From Histomonas meleagridis (taxonomy: Eukaryota > Parabasalia > Tritrichomonadida > Dientamoebidae), in assembly GCA_020186115.1 (NCBI GenBank), contig WSYJ01000130.1, positions 186,001 to 250,000 on the forward strand: a stretch of 64,000 nucleotides of DNA. Reading direction: 5' to 3'. Positions within the stretch are counted from its first letter, which is position 1. Every line of letters starts with the position of its first letter. The notes below the pieces were generated by a model, which was not told the DNA's origin, did no database searches, and saw only the letters and a program-made list of their open reading frames with translations. This document shows, piece by piece, positions 36,185 through 46,900 of this stretch. Made by a program: the position numbers and the translations under genes.

Positions 36185-37090
36185 TTAAGGGCACACAAAA
36201 GAGCCAGAAAATCCGATGGAAAAGAATTCTTGTGGATCGAAATAATCGGTATTTGGAGGTGGAGTTTGGCATGGTGCCAACCAATCACGCTTGAATTCCC
36301 CTTGCTCCCCATTGCACCCCATGCGACTCCAATTGTTGCAGTTGAGTTCTAATGAATAACTAATAGGAACTGAAGATGAAGTTTGAGTCAAGAATAAAGA
36401 TGTTTGGGGAGTTCCCTGCTGGATTAAGCTATACTTGGCCCATGAAATGTGACGGAATAAATCAGTTCTTCTTGATAATTCATTGGAAATTTTCTTCCTT
36501 GTAATCTTTTTAGTTCTATCAATTGTAGATAAACAAAGCAGCCATTGGATTTCTTCAGCTGTTGCGCTTTTATCAATCACATTAAACGCATGACATATTG
36601 CTGAAATAATGTTATCAAAATTCCATTTTTCTGGAATAGGTTGCTCAGCAAACCACCATTGCTGACTTGGCAGAATTGAAAATTCTGTTTTATGTTGAAA
36701 AAGAAATTCTGAAATTAATTTTGGTGTTGCTCCAGTAATATCACCTTTCTCAACAATTTCAGCAGTAAGCAAAGGACCGTTCTGTGATAGAACTTGGGTA
36801 ATACTTGATAATAATGCTCCATCTGAAAGAAAAAGTGGATTTGAAGGTCTCAAACCCCACATGCATGAGCTTGGATGACCGGCACGAACAAAATTTTCTG
36901 AGCATGTAAGTGTTGAGTTGATTCTTCTTTTGGAAAACGAAGAACATGGAATTGGACCAGAATTAGAATTTACAAAAAGACTAGGGTCTGACAGAGCTTG
37001 ACATATACAATCAAGTGAAAGAAGAGGTGTTCCTTCCTTTTTGAAAATATATGTGATTGCTTCGGGAAGTGATTGGAAGAATTCACTCAT
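36185..37090 (-). CDS. Hypothetical protein (301 aa), possible winged-helix domain
   Basis: Starts MSEFFQSLPEAITYIFKKEG, followed by TPLLSLDCICQALSDPSLF, which has the shape of a helix-turn-helix or HARE-HTH-type winged helix. A Ser-rich linker and a second helical region (LLSSITQVLSQNGPLLTAEI) resembling another HTH follow, then about 80 residues of helix and a disordered, Asn/Pro-rich C-terminus ending FDPQEFFSIGFSGSFVCP. I do not recognise a named family; a nuclear DNA-binding or chromatin role is only a guess. ATG 37090 is used, since upstream codons start only at a TTG. Confidence 0.65.
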   Translation of the reverse strand: MSEFFQSLPEAITYIFKKEGTPLLSLDCICQALSDPSLFVNSNSGPIPCSSFSKRRINSTLTCSENFVRAGHPSSCMWGLRPSNPLFLSDGALLSSITQVLSQNGPLLTAEIVEKGDITGATPKLISEFLFQHKTEFSILPSQQWWFAEQPIPEKWNFDNIISAICHAFNVIDKSATAEEIQWLLCLSTIDRTKKITRKKISNELSRRTDLFRHISWAKYSLIQQGTPQTSLFLTQTSSSVPISYSLELNCNNWSRMGCNGEQGEFKRDWLAPCQTPPPNTDYFDPQEFFSIGFSGSFVCP

Positions 37091-37846
37091 CTGAAAAATT
37101 GCAGTTAAATCCGCCTGAAATCTATTCAAAAAGTTTATTGAAAATTTGGTGTAAAACGCCTAAAAAGTTGTTTAAGTCAGTTTTTTTTCTGAAGTCTGAG
37201 CCTCCTGTAACAAAAGTGGAAATCCCCACATATAATAAGTAAAGTACTCAAAATCAAAAAATTTGAGAAACTGTAAATTTCATCGGATTACCGTTAGCAA
37301 TCGACATCATAATCTTTTACAATTCGGTTGGAATGTATCACTCTAAGTTCACAGTAAAATTATTAATGATTTTAGTAATCAATTAAACATTGATATCAAC
37401 TGATATTTTATCTGTACCTAACTGGATTTTTTTGGTAATTATCAATACTTTTATTTTTTTTTCGAATGAAAATTTAAATTTAAATTTTAAAATTGTTGTA
37501 GATTTAATTTCAAAAATATTAATTATATTTTTAAAAATACCTGTTTTCTTTACTGAACACTTTGAATGAGCGTATTGCTGAAGCGTGTTTTACCTTAATC
37601 AAAATACTAACTAATTTCGATTTCTAACATTAGATATTTTTTTCTATGCTTTTATTGATATCAGCAGAAGAACAAAATTCTTTTTATCTTAGAAGCTAAA
37701 AAAATATTTATTTTCTTTGGAAATTTTATTATTTTCATGAAAGATGAATGTCATACCTATTCTATACAAAAGTGACATGTCACGAAAAAAGCAAAAATGA
37801 ATCAAAAATGTAAACAATAGAAAAGGTGCATCGTTTTCAAAAACTG
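37091..37846. other. Divergent intergenic region
   Basis: About 750 bases with no coding frame of note on either strand. It contains A- and T-runs (37444-37460, 37470-37490) and an ATTACCGTTAGC element (37287-37298). TGACATGTCACG (37771-37782) includes the 10-base perfect palindrome TGACATGTCA, 65 bases before the ATG at 37847. Confidence 0.5.
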
Positions 37847-38512
37847 ATGTCATCTGGCGAAAAAAGCCTTCTTGACAAACTTATAATTCCACAAACTTAT
37901 GACCTTGAAACAGAATCTCTTACTGTTACATCAATGGTAGTTAACGTGAAAGCTTCGACTCCAGATCCACTTCGAGCCGGAAAAAGAATAGAATCACAAT
38001 GGACAAAACTTACAGTTCAGCCAGAAACAACGCTTAAAAACCTTATCAGCCAGTTTCAAAAAACCAACTCAGATTTTGTTGGTTATGAATTTCTAGTAAA
38101 GTATAATAATAGACTTTTCAAAAGTGGAACAGTTCAAGAATGTGGAATAACCAACAAAAGCAACATCGAGCTTGTTTCCTTATCATCTGAACAATCAGCC
38201 CTTAAAAATCAAGGTTTCATTCTTAGTTATTGGAGTCTTGTGCCAATGATGCTTGCACTATCTTTCCTTATTGGTTCACTTGTTGGTACATATAACATAT
38301 ATCTTAGGGGTGTATTTTTCCTTATTGGTAGCATCATGCTTATTCCGTCAGTTGTATGCTTTGTTATTGGAATCAGCGAAGTATTTCCAGCATTATTCAA
38401 AGTCTCTTTTGTGAACTACATCTGGTTCGGCCCGTGCTGTGATTGTTGTTATCATAACAAAGATGCCGATGACTTTGAAGAAGACGAAGAAATTATTGAT
38501 GTCCAAGTGTAA
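37847..38512 (+). CDS. Membrane protein with ubiquitin-like domain (221 aa)
   Basis: Residues about 45-110 look like a ubiquitin-like beta-grasp domain (TKLTVQPETTLKNLISQF, FLVKYNNRLFKSGTVQECG, NIELVSL). Two or three hydrophobic helices follow (about 125-180, with FLIGSLVGTYNIYLRGVFF). A Cys-rich juxtamembrane stretch (WFGPCCDCCYH) and an acidic tail (DDFEEDEEII) end the protein. The overall order recalls membrane-anchored ubiquitin-like (TMUB type) proteins, and the CCDCC could be palmitoylated. Function unknown. ATG 37847 replaces an upstream GTG. Stop is TAAA. Confidence 0.65.
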   Translation: MSSGEKSLLDKLIIPQTYDLETESLTVTSMVVNVKASTPDPLRAGKRIESQWTKLTVQPETTLKNLISQFQKTNSDFVGYEFLVKYNNRLFKSGTVQECGITNKSNIELVSLSSEQSALKNQGFILSYWSLVPMMLALSFLIGSLVGTYNIYLRGVFFLIGSIMLIPSVVCFVIGISEVFPALFKVSFVNYIWFGPCCDCCYHNKDADDFEEDEEIIDVQV

Positions 38513-38818
38513 AAAACAAATGGTACCAGTCGAACCTTTTTTATTTCTTCAATAAACAATTATCCCAAAATAAATAAATATTTGGTTTTCTTTAACGGTT
38601 TCGGGCACCACAACACTTCATCAGTGAATATTCACTTAATGAAAATCATAAAGCGTATGTAAACACTATAAAAGTGTAATTATTCCTTTAAAGCAAAATA
38701 AAAAAAGATAAAATTGTTAATATTAACATAAAAGAAAGTAAAATCAAAAAGAAAAGAATTTTACTTGTAAAATATTCAAATTGTCTTATCGTCAATAAGA
38801 AATTATGATTTATGGTTT
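38513..38818. other. Convergent intergenic region
   Basis: AT-rich 3' flanks of two converging genes. A TTTAACGGTTTCGGG stretch at 38591-38605 lies away from any start. Nothing else seen. Confidence 0.4.
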
Positions 38819-39805
38819 TTAGTCGAATGCGTGGCCAGCTGAGCCAAGAACTTCTCTGTTCTTACGAGCGTACATTTCTGTAAGCTTTGTACGTGCTTCA
38901 CCGAGGTATTGACGTGGGTCGAACCATTCTGGATGTTCAACGAATAAGCGACGGATTGTACCTGTCATAACCATACGGCCATCAGAATCAATGTTGATCT
39001 TGCAAACAGCAGAGCGTGATGCTTCACGAAGTTGATCTTCTGGGATACCAACTGCATCTGGCATCTTACCACCATACTTGTTAACCATTTCAACATATTC
39101 TTGTGGGATGGAGGATGATCCGTGGAGAACGATTGGGAATCCTGGAAGCTTCTTCTCGACTTCGTGGAGGATATCGAGACGGATTTGTGGTTTTGTGCCT
39201 GGTGGGAATTTGTAAGCACCATGGGATGTACCAATGGCAATAGCAAGTGAGTCAACGCCTGTCTTGGAAACAAAGTCTTGAACTTCTTCTGGGCGTGTGT
39301 ATGTGTGATGTTCAGCTTTGACATCATCTTCAACACCAGCAAGGATACCAAGTTCACCTTCGACGGTGACATAGTCCTTTTGTGAGTGTGCGAATTCGAC
39401 AACCTTCTTTGTAAGGGCAACATTTTCATCATATGGAAGATGAGAACCATCAATCATAACGGATGAGAAGCCCTTTTCAATGCAGCTCTTGCAAAGCTCG
39501 AATGAATCACCATGGTCAAGATGAAGAACAATTGGGATAAGCTTATGTTCTGGATGGATTTCACGTGCAAATTCAACAGCACCTTGTGCCATGTAACGGA
39601 GCATTGTTGCGTTAGCATATTTACGTGCGCCAGCAGAGATTTGAAGGATAACTGGGGATTCTGTTTGAACGCATGCTGTGATAACGGCTTGTAATTGTTC
39701 CATTTGTGAAAAGTTGTATCCTGGAATAGCATATCCACCATGGACAGCCTTAGCGAAGATATCTTTTGAGTTAACAAGACCGAGTTCTTTGTAAGAAACA
39801 GCCAT
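38819..39805 (-). CDS. Class II fructose-bisphosphate aldolase
   Basis: The 328-aa enzyme has the class II zinc-site set: VLHLDHGDSFE (His ligand and catalytic Asp), SVMIDGSHLP, VEGELG (Glu ligand), AIGTSHGAYK (His ligand) and IVLHGSSSIP (His ligand), followed by GVCKI-type SAVCKINIDSDGRM. It cleaves fructose 1,6-bisphosphate to dihydroxyacetone phosphate and glyceraldehyde 3-phosphate; trichomonads use this bacterial-type class II enzyme. C-ending codons dominate, as for TPI. ATG 39805 (MAVSYKELGL) is preferred over an upstream extension. TTTCACTTTTTGTA precedes the ATG and contains a TCACTT initiator-like sequence. Stop is TAAA. Confidence 0.97.
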   Translation of the reverse strand: MAVSYKELGLVNSKDIFAKAVHGGYAIPGYNFSQMEQLQAVITACVQTESPVILQISAGARKYANATMLRYMAQGAVEFAREIHPEHKLIPIVLHLDHGDSFELCKSCIEKGFSSVMIDGSHLPYDENVALTKKVVEFAHSQKDYVTVEGELGILAGVEDDVKAEHHTYTRPEEVQDFVSKTGVDSLAIAIGTSHGAYKFPPGTKPQIRLDILHEVEKKLPGFPIVLHGSSSIPQEYVEMVNKYGGKMPDAVGIPEDQLREASRSAVCKINIDSDGRMVMTGTIRRLFVEHPEWFDPRQYLGEARTKLTEMYARKNREVLGSAGHAFD

Positions 39806-40298
39806 TACAAAAAGTGAAATGACCACTCACGTTCCAAAATTCGGAGCGGCCAACAAGTAACGGCTTAAAAGTGACACGTAGCATAATCTCAAAAAAATTC
39901 ATTAACCTTTTCATGCATGAACAATAATAATAATATATGCATATAAACAATCCTTGTCTATACATTCTACATAATTCCTAAATTTATCAATTTCTGAAAT
40001 TGGGATAATATATTAATATATTACAATGTATCGAAAAAGTAACACATTATGAAACCTTTCTATTCTCGCAAAATTAAAAAAGTTATCACATGGTTAATAC
40101 TTAATTGGTCTTGAAATGAATAAAATATTCTTATTTCATTATGGTTGGAACTAATTCTATTAATAAACTATTCAATTTTCACAGAAACTGTTCCAACATT
40201 GTCGATATTCAATATCGGCTTTTTAGATCACATGTCTTCCACCAACCAGTTCCATAAAACCGTTAATTCCTTGAAAATTGACTGGCTTGGCCTTTCGG
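39806..40298. other. Divergent promoter region, aldolase / eL22
   Basis: No gene; a 66-codon plus frame at 40145-40345 overlaps eL22 in another frame and is not called. Near eL22 it holds AAAACCGTTAATTCC (40256-40270) and GGCTTGGCCTTTCGG (40284-40298) directly before the ATG. Near aldolase it holds AACGGCTT (39859-39866). Confidence 0.5.
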
Positions 40299-40619
40299 AT
40301 GACTGCTGTTTACAAGATCGATTGCGCTTCACCAATCTCAGATAAGGTTTTCTCTCTTCAAGACTTTGTTGAATACCTTCAGAAAAAGATGAAGGTCAAT
40401 AAGCTTGTTAATAACCTTAAGAACAAAGTTACAATCGAAGCTGATGCCAAGGAAAGTAAGATTGCTATCACATGCAATGTTAAATACTCAAAGCGTGCTG
40501 TCCGTTATTATGCCCGTAAGTTCCTTCAGAAGCAAGGATTCCACGAACGTTATAGGGTTATCTCAACAGCTAAGGATACATATGAACTCCGTACATATGG
40601 TCCAACATCCAAAGAGTAA
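40299..40619 (+). CDS. RPL22: 60S ribosomal protein eL22 (L22)
   Basis: The 106-aa protein matches eL22: YKIDCASPISDKVFSLQDFVEYL, then KMKVNKLVNNL, VTIEADAKESKIAITC, then VKYSKRAVRYYARKFL and RYRVISTAKDTYELR. It has the typical eukaryotic length without the N-terminal Lys-rich extension of insects and without an acidic tail. ATG 40299 is the first Met that gives the family N-terminus. GGCCTTTCGG immediately before the ATG is a variant of the GGTCGACCTTTT element of the other ribosomal genes. Stop is TAAA then TAATC. Confidence 0.95.
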   Translation: MTAVYKIDCASPISDKVFSLQDFVEYLQKKMKVNKLVNNLKNKVTIEADAKESKIAITCNVKYSKRAVRYYARKFLQKQGFHERYRVISTAKDTYELRTYGPTSKE

Positions 40620-40884
40620 ATAATCAATTCTTGAATTTTATTTATTTCAATCTGTGAACATATTTATCTAATTAACAATGTTAGTTCATTTTTATTCTAA
40701 TAATTACTAATAAATTTGCCAATTAATTCAGCTGAATTATTAAGTTAAAATATTTTCATTAGTAAAAAATATAGGTAATTCAAGAACTCCATATTTTGGG
40801 GGCACCTGTTTTTACAACGATTAAAAATTTCTGAAGTTTTTTTTTTTTTTACAACAGAAGAGCGTTCCTCCGATAACTAAATTC

Positions 40885-43800
40885 ATGATGATTTTTCCCA
40901 TCTTTTTTTTAGCTTGTCGAAGTCAAATATTAATTAACGCAAATGATATTGCTCAAGAAATTGAAGGGATAAATTTAACTGAAGCTATTAATAAATCTGG
41001 GATTGATAAACTTGAAATTTTCAAACTCAAATTTATTTCTGGAACAATTTTAGAATCCGACCTGCAAAGCTTTACTCAGGAGTTTCCTAATTGCGATATG
41101 ATTGAAGTTTTAAGAGATGTTAAATTTGAAAATAATTCTATTCCAAATAATTCTTTTAATTCGCATGCAAAACTTCGATCTTTTGTTGTACAATCTTATG
41201 TGCCCATTATAATAGGCGAAAAAGCATTCAAAGAGTGTCAAAATCTTCGCATTTTTTCTGTTGAAAACACAGTAGAAATTGGATTTGAAGCCTTTTGTAA
41301 CATTTACGATCCAACGCATACTTTATCATTTACATTTGATTCTGTTAAAATTGGTGAATCAGCATTTCGTTATTCCACATTTCAATCCATTCAACTTAGT
41401 GGCCAAAATACAACCATTTCCGACAATGCGTTTCGAGGCTGTGAAATTCAATATCTCTATATTAATGATGTTACCACGTTTTCCAATTATTCATTTTCAG
41501 ATTCCACAATATTTAATGCCAGTTTTCCATCACTTACCAAAGCCGCAACAAACACATTTTCTGGGTCAAGTTTTTTTGAAGTTAATTGTGGATTATCAAC
41601 ATTAACAACAGAGTTTATATCTGTACTTCGGTCAGATGTTACCAAAATTAATCTTCCGAAACTTATCAATACAACGGACAGCATGTTTAGTTTTTTCACC
41701 AATCTTGAATATATTAGTATTCCTGAAGTTGATTATATTAGTCGATCCTGTTTTTATTGTTGTGTTCGTCTTGAAAAAGTCGATTTAGGGCATGCGAAAA
41801 TCATTGATGATAATGCATTTGAATTCTGTTCAGCACTTAATAAAATAAATATTGAAGAAATCGAACAAATTGGTTCATACTCATTTAAAGACTGTGTATC
41901 ATTTGAAACATTAAACCTTACAAGTGTATGGAAGATTGGCGATTGTGCATTTGAAAACACTGCTTCGTTACGTGAAATTGAAGCGCCTAATCTAACTCAA
42001 GCAGGACAAAGTTTGTTTTCTCGATGCACAAAGCTTGAACGTATTGAATTCAAATCTTTAACAACATGTGAAAGTAATGTATTCACAGGAATTGAAAACT
42101 GTTTATTAAGTGTTGAATTATATTCTATTATTAATATTGGTTATGGCTTTTTTAGAGATTTTATTGCATTAAGAACAGTGATTTTCAATTCTGTTCAAGA
42201 AATTTCAGCTTATTCATTTGATTCTTGTAAAAATCTTTCTTATGTTGAGTTTCCGAATGTACAAAAAATTTTTCAATGTGCTTTTACTGAATGTTATTCA
42301 TTAGTAAATATCACTTTTCCAAACTTAGTGACGATTCTTAATGAAGTATTTCAAAATTGCATTAATTTAGAGGTGTTAGATATTCCAAATGTAATCGAAA
42401 TTGGTTCAAGTGCATTTGAAAACTGTCGAAAGTTATGGTATTTAAATGCACCTAAACTTGAAACTGTTGGTGAATATTTCTTAAGTGATATTAATATATC
42501 AAATGAATATTTGTTTTGTAGTAATTTGAAATCTATTAATGTCTTTGGGTTTTCTAACAATAAAAGAATCAAAGAAATCGTTTTAGATAAAGTTGAAAAA
42601 GCTGATATCAATTTATTTTATGGTTGTACTAATTTAGAAACAATTAAATTACCAAATATTCATGAATTAGGTGATTCATCATTTGAATCATGTGAAAGTC
42701 TTAAAGAAATTGAATTTAATTATCTTACATCATTAGGTCAAAAATGTTTTATTAATTGTATTAATTTGATTTCTGCTAGTTTAAATTCAATTACTTCTTT
42801 TCCTGAATATACATTTTCGAATTGTATAAACCTTTTAAATGTTAGCTTAATAAATTGTGAGGAAATTGGTTCATATGCTTTTACGAATTGTACTTCATTA
42901 AAAGTTATAAATTTGCCAAGTTTAACATCGGTAAGTTCATTTGTATTTTGTGATTGTACTTCATTAGAAGAAATTCATGCATTAAACTGTCACCAAATTA
43001 ATGCTTTTAGCTTTACTAATTGCCAAAACATAAAAATATTCGATTTCCCTAATTTAACATACTTAGGCTTGAATATGGCTGAATTTAAATATATTACTGA
43101 ACTTAATTATGAAAAGCTGGACGATATTGGCGATTCACCTTTTAAAGATTTTTATAGTTTAACAAAAGTTACTTTCCCTTTGCTTCAAAGAGCAAGTGTA
43201 CAAGCATTTTGTAATTGTATATCATTAACAGAAGCTTATTTACCTTCTGTTCAAACTATTTCTCAAAATGCTTTTTATAATTGTACTTTATTAACAAATT
43301 TAACTTTAGGTAATGTTATTTCGATTTATAGTTATGCATTTGCTTATTGTAATTCATTAAATTATCTTGATTTAAATAGCCTTAATGAAATACCTTCTGG
43401 TGAAAAAGGAGTTTTTGAAAATTGTACAAATTTAAGGATTTTATTAATGAATAATTTAACAATTGTTTCAAATGAATCTGACTTGTTTTTGAACTGTTTA
43501 AATCTTTATAGAATTGAATTAGGTTCCCAACAACCGCAAACTTTCGGTGAAAAAGTTTTCGAAAACACAAAAATTCAGAAGGAGAACGTTAACGGACTTA
43601 ATGTTATTCCAATTCATTTATGTTTACCTTATACAAAAGATTATGATAATTATGAAGTTAATGGCATATGGAAAGGAATTTATTCATATCCACCTGATAA
43701 TTATTTTGATTTATGTGTTAATTCATTAGAAAGAGCTGAAAAAGAAAACAGTAAAATATATTTAATTGTTGGATTAGTTTTAGGTGGATGTGTAATTATA

Positions 43801-43899
43801 GGTCTTTTAATCACTATATACGTATTAAGGAAAAGAAAGAATTCTCGAGACTTTAATTTAGTTATTGAAGTAGATGATGATTCAAATGAAACAGAATAA
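40885..43899 (+). CDS. BspA-like LRR surface protein with signal peptide and TM
   Basis: The 1004-aa protein begins with a signal peptide (MMIFPIFFLACRSQILINAN). About 35 LRR_5/BspA-type repeats of about 23 residues follow (consensus L..I..P.L..IG..AF..C..L), an Ala/Asn-rich repeat variant with many Asn-linked glycosylation sequons. A transmembrane helix near residues 954-976 (IYLIVGLVLGGCVIIGLLIT) and a short tail (RKRKNSRDF, then acidic EVDDDSNETE) end it. BspA-like proteins are the largest surface family in trichomonads and are thought to bind host cells and matrix. Tail and TM indicate plasma-membrane display. Stop is TAAA. Confidence 0.92.
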   Translation: MMIFPIFFLACRSQILINANDIAQEIEGINLTEAINKSGIDKLEIFKLKFISGTILESDLQSFTQEFPNCDMIEVLRDVKFENNSIPNNSFNSHAKLRSFVVQSYVPIIIGEKAFKECQNLRIFSVENTVEIGFEAFCNIYDPTHTLSFTFDSVKIGESAFRYSTFQSIQLSGQNTTISDNAFRGCEIQYLYINDVTTFSNYSFSDSTIFNASFPSLTKAATNTFSGSSFFEVNCGLSTLTTEFISVLRSDVTKINLPKLINTTDSMFSFFTNLEYISIPEVDYISRSCFYCCVRLEKVDLGHAKIIDDNAFEFCSALNKINIEEIEQIGSYSFKDCVSFETLNLTSVWKIGDCAFENTASLREIEAPNLTQAGQSLFSRCTKLERIEFKSLTTCESNVFTGIENCLLSVELYSIINIGYGFFRDFIALRTVIFNSVQEISAYSFDSCKNLSYVEFPNVQKIFQCAFTECYSLVNITFPNLVTILNEVFQNCINLEVLDIPNVIEIGSSAFENCRKLWYLNAPKLETVGEYFLSDINISNEYLFCSNLKSINVFGFSNNKRIKEIVLDKVEKADINLFYGCTNLETIKLPNIHELGDSSFESCESLKEIEFNYLTSLGQKCFINCINLISASLNSITSFPEYTFSNCINLLNVSLINCEEIGSYAFTNCTSLKVINLPSLTSVSSFVFCDCTSLEEIHALNCHQINAFSFTNCQNIKIFDFPNLTYLGLNMAEFKYITELNYEKLDDIGDSPFKDFYSLTKVTFPLLQRASVQAFCNCISLTEAYLPSVQTISQNAFYNCTLLTNLTLGNVISIYSYAFAYCNSLNYLDLNSLNEIPSGEKGVFENCTNLRILLMNNLTIVSNESDLFLNCLNLYRIELGSQQPQTFGEKVFENTKIQKENVNGLNVIPIHLCLPYTKDYDNYEVNGIWKGIYSYPPDNYFDLCVNSLERAEKENSKIYLIVGLVLGGCVIIGLLITIYVLRKRKNSRDFNLVIEVDDDSNETE

Positions 43900-43991
43900 A
43901 AATAAATAAACAGTAAAATTGTAGTCACTTTTACTTGTCAAAAATTTGTATTTTAAACTATTGAAAAATTTAAATAAACCGTCACTGTCTG

Positions 43992-46900
43992 ATGACTGAG
44001 GGGAGCTTTAGCGCAATAAAGAAGACTTATAAAGAAATAGTGACAGCAGAAAGCAAAGGAAATGACGCATCCAGAATAGGCCCCTTAGTTACATCGTTTT
44101 TTAGCAAGGTTGCAAAATATTTGGAATCTTTAATGAACAGTGATGGTATTATTGATGTTAAAGGAATGAAATTATCAAAGGTTAATCGATTGGCTGAATT
44201 TTGCGATCATCTTATTGAACAAGGTTATTCAAATTTCATTAAAGATGTTGATCCAAATATAATTATAAGTACAATTCAATTTTTAACTAATGATGGGTTT
44301 GACAAAAAAATCCAAGTAAATCTTAAAGATACAACCTATCGTTTAATTAATTTCATTATTTCTAATGAAGATTTCATGAATTCAGATCGAGCAAAAAGCT
44401 TTGTTCAAAGCTTTTTAAAGAAAGAAATTAAACCCATTGAAACAAAAGGTACTCCTAACAATGAAATTAAACTTTTTACATTTTTATTATCATTAACAAA
44501 AGAAGAGTTTTCATTTTGGTTAAATCCTCTTTCTGATTACTTTAATAATCCAGATCGAAACCAACCATTTCCACCCGAAATTAATTTTATTTCAAAAGCA
44601 GCAGAAAATAAGTTTAATATATTTTCCAAATCGCATGTAGCTCTATCATTTACTGAAGAGATTATCCGTCTTTTTGATGTTTCAGAGTTTTCACATCTAA
44701 AAATCTGTTTGTCAGAATTATGTAATCAAATAATCACGCCAGATGATATTTTAATTCAAGCGATTACATTATTTCATCGTCTTGTAATATTATCCAACGA
44801 GAAAGACATAGTACATGTTTCATGTATCCGAAAAATTTTCCAACGTTGTACTTCAAATTCCATCAAAAACGGAGTATTGAAATTTCTGTCACTTTTGCAA
44901 CAATTGAACCGCAACAGCGAACGTTATAAGATGAATCAAGGAATATTATTTTTATATACTTTAATGTTATTATATGATTCCCGATGTGAAGATCGAAAGA
45001 TTTGGAAGATGATCATCACGAAAGATACAGCGCATCAATATTTTATACCGATAATGAAATTTTCTATTTTTGTAGCAGTTGAAACTTTTACTGAAATCTT
45101 TTATATTAATAATGAAGAGTTACAACAAATTGCGGCATCACAAACGGATAAAAAGTCCACCAAAAACACAATGGGTAAAGTTGTAGCGAAATTTATTTCG
45201 AACATAAATTCATTCTTTAAGACACCATGGAAATATTCATTAACTATTAATCCATTAGAAAAGACGAAAATTAAATCATTTCAAAACGTTAATAATGATA
45301 AATATGAATTTTATTCTAATTTAGATTTCGATTCATATAATTTAAAATCATTTTCACTTAAATGTCTTAAAGCAGGCTTTGGTATGTATTCACCATTAAT
45401 GTATTCGATCTTAATTTTAACATATTTTGATTTACTTGAAGGAATGCCACCCAAAGTACGCATAGGTAATCCCAACTGTATATTACAATTATTTTTAGGA
45501 GAAGGATTGAAAATTTTATCATTATATGAATATAGTGATGAAATAGCATTAACATTTTATACTGTTTCAATTTTATTTTCTAATGTAACAGTTCGAATGA
45601 AATTATCAAATGATATCTTTGCTAAATGGACTGAAATCATTGGACATTATTCATTTTGTAATGATGAACGGAAATTATTTAGAGATCAATCATTTAATGC
45701 CATTTGTGATTCGATTGAGTTAATGTTACCTGGATGTGAATTATTAATACCTATTTTTATTAATTATATTAATATTTTTGTTGTTTCACAAGTATATGAA
45801 TATGAACCACAAGTACAAAAGATTTCAAGTACATTTGCATCTGCTATTATTATATCGAATTCTGAAATTGGTTTTTCGAATGAATTAATTAAACATTTAA
45901 AGAATCGAAAACAATCAAAAGATTCGCCATATTATAATCAATTAATATCAGTTGATAATAAATCGATCATCGAAACTATAATAGAATTCTCAAATCGATT
46001 ATTATCTACATCGAAACAAATACATGTATTTAATGCTATATTACGTATAGTTATTGAACTTAAAGAGAATAAAGAATTAACAACATATTTATCAAGTTTA
46101 ATACGATATTTACAACATGATAATATATATGATTTATATTCATTAATACAATTCGCACCTAATTTCACTAATTTCTTACCTGATTTCGTTAGTGACTTAA
46201 TTAAAAATGGTTATTTGGATTTAGCTTTGGAATTCTTAATAGGAACAAGTTATTGCGTCGATTATCATAAAGATAAAATCGATGAATTATTTTGCGAGAA
46301 ATGTACACCGGAATTATTAACACGATTTTTAGGTGATTATAAACGTTATCCATTTCCAAATGGTATTAATTTCCATCAATCGAATTATGATTTATTTAAT
46401 GTTAATGGTAATGAAGAGAAAAGAGATTTATTTACATTTGTAAGTTCACGAGGAGATTTAATCATCGGATTACAAACTAAACAAGAAGAAAATCAATTAT
46501 CATTAATGACGGCATTAGGTAATTCATCATTAAATATAAAGAATTATGTCCATGAGAAACAATTTATACCTCATTCATCACCAACATTTCCTGAAGTGAA
46601 TAATACGATTTCATTAAAATTCGAGCCTTTACAACTTGAAGAATATGAAATCCCATTTAATAAAGATTGTATCTTTCATGAAGATGAAGAAGAAAAAGTA
46701 TTTGAATTAAAGTTACCAGAAACTATAAAAACATTTCCAATACCTTCCGCTATTGAACAATTAGGTTTATTTGATGATAATAGTAAATCATTAACAATGG
46801 ATGCGCAATGTTATCGAGAATCTAAAGCATTAATTAATACATCTTATCGATATAAACATAAAATTGCGTTATTATATGTAGCAAAGAATCAACGTGAACA

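Noticed and set aside
40145-40345. 66-codon frame overlapping the eL22 start
   Set aside because: Different frame over the eL22 promoter and N-terminus; eL22 is certain.
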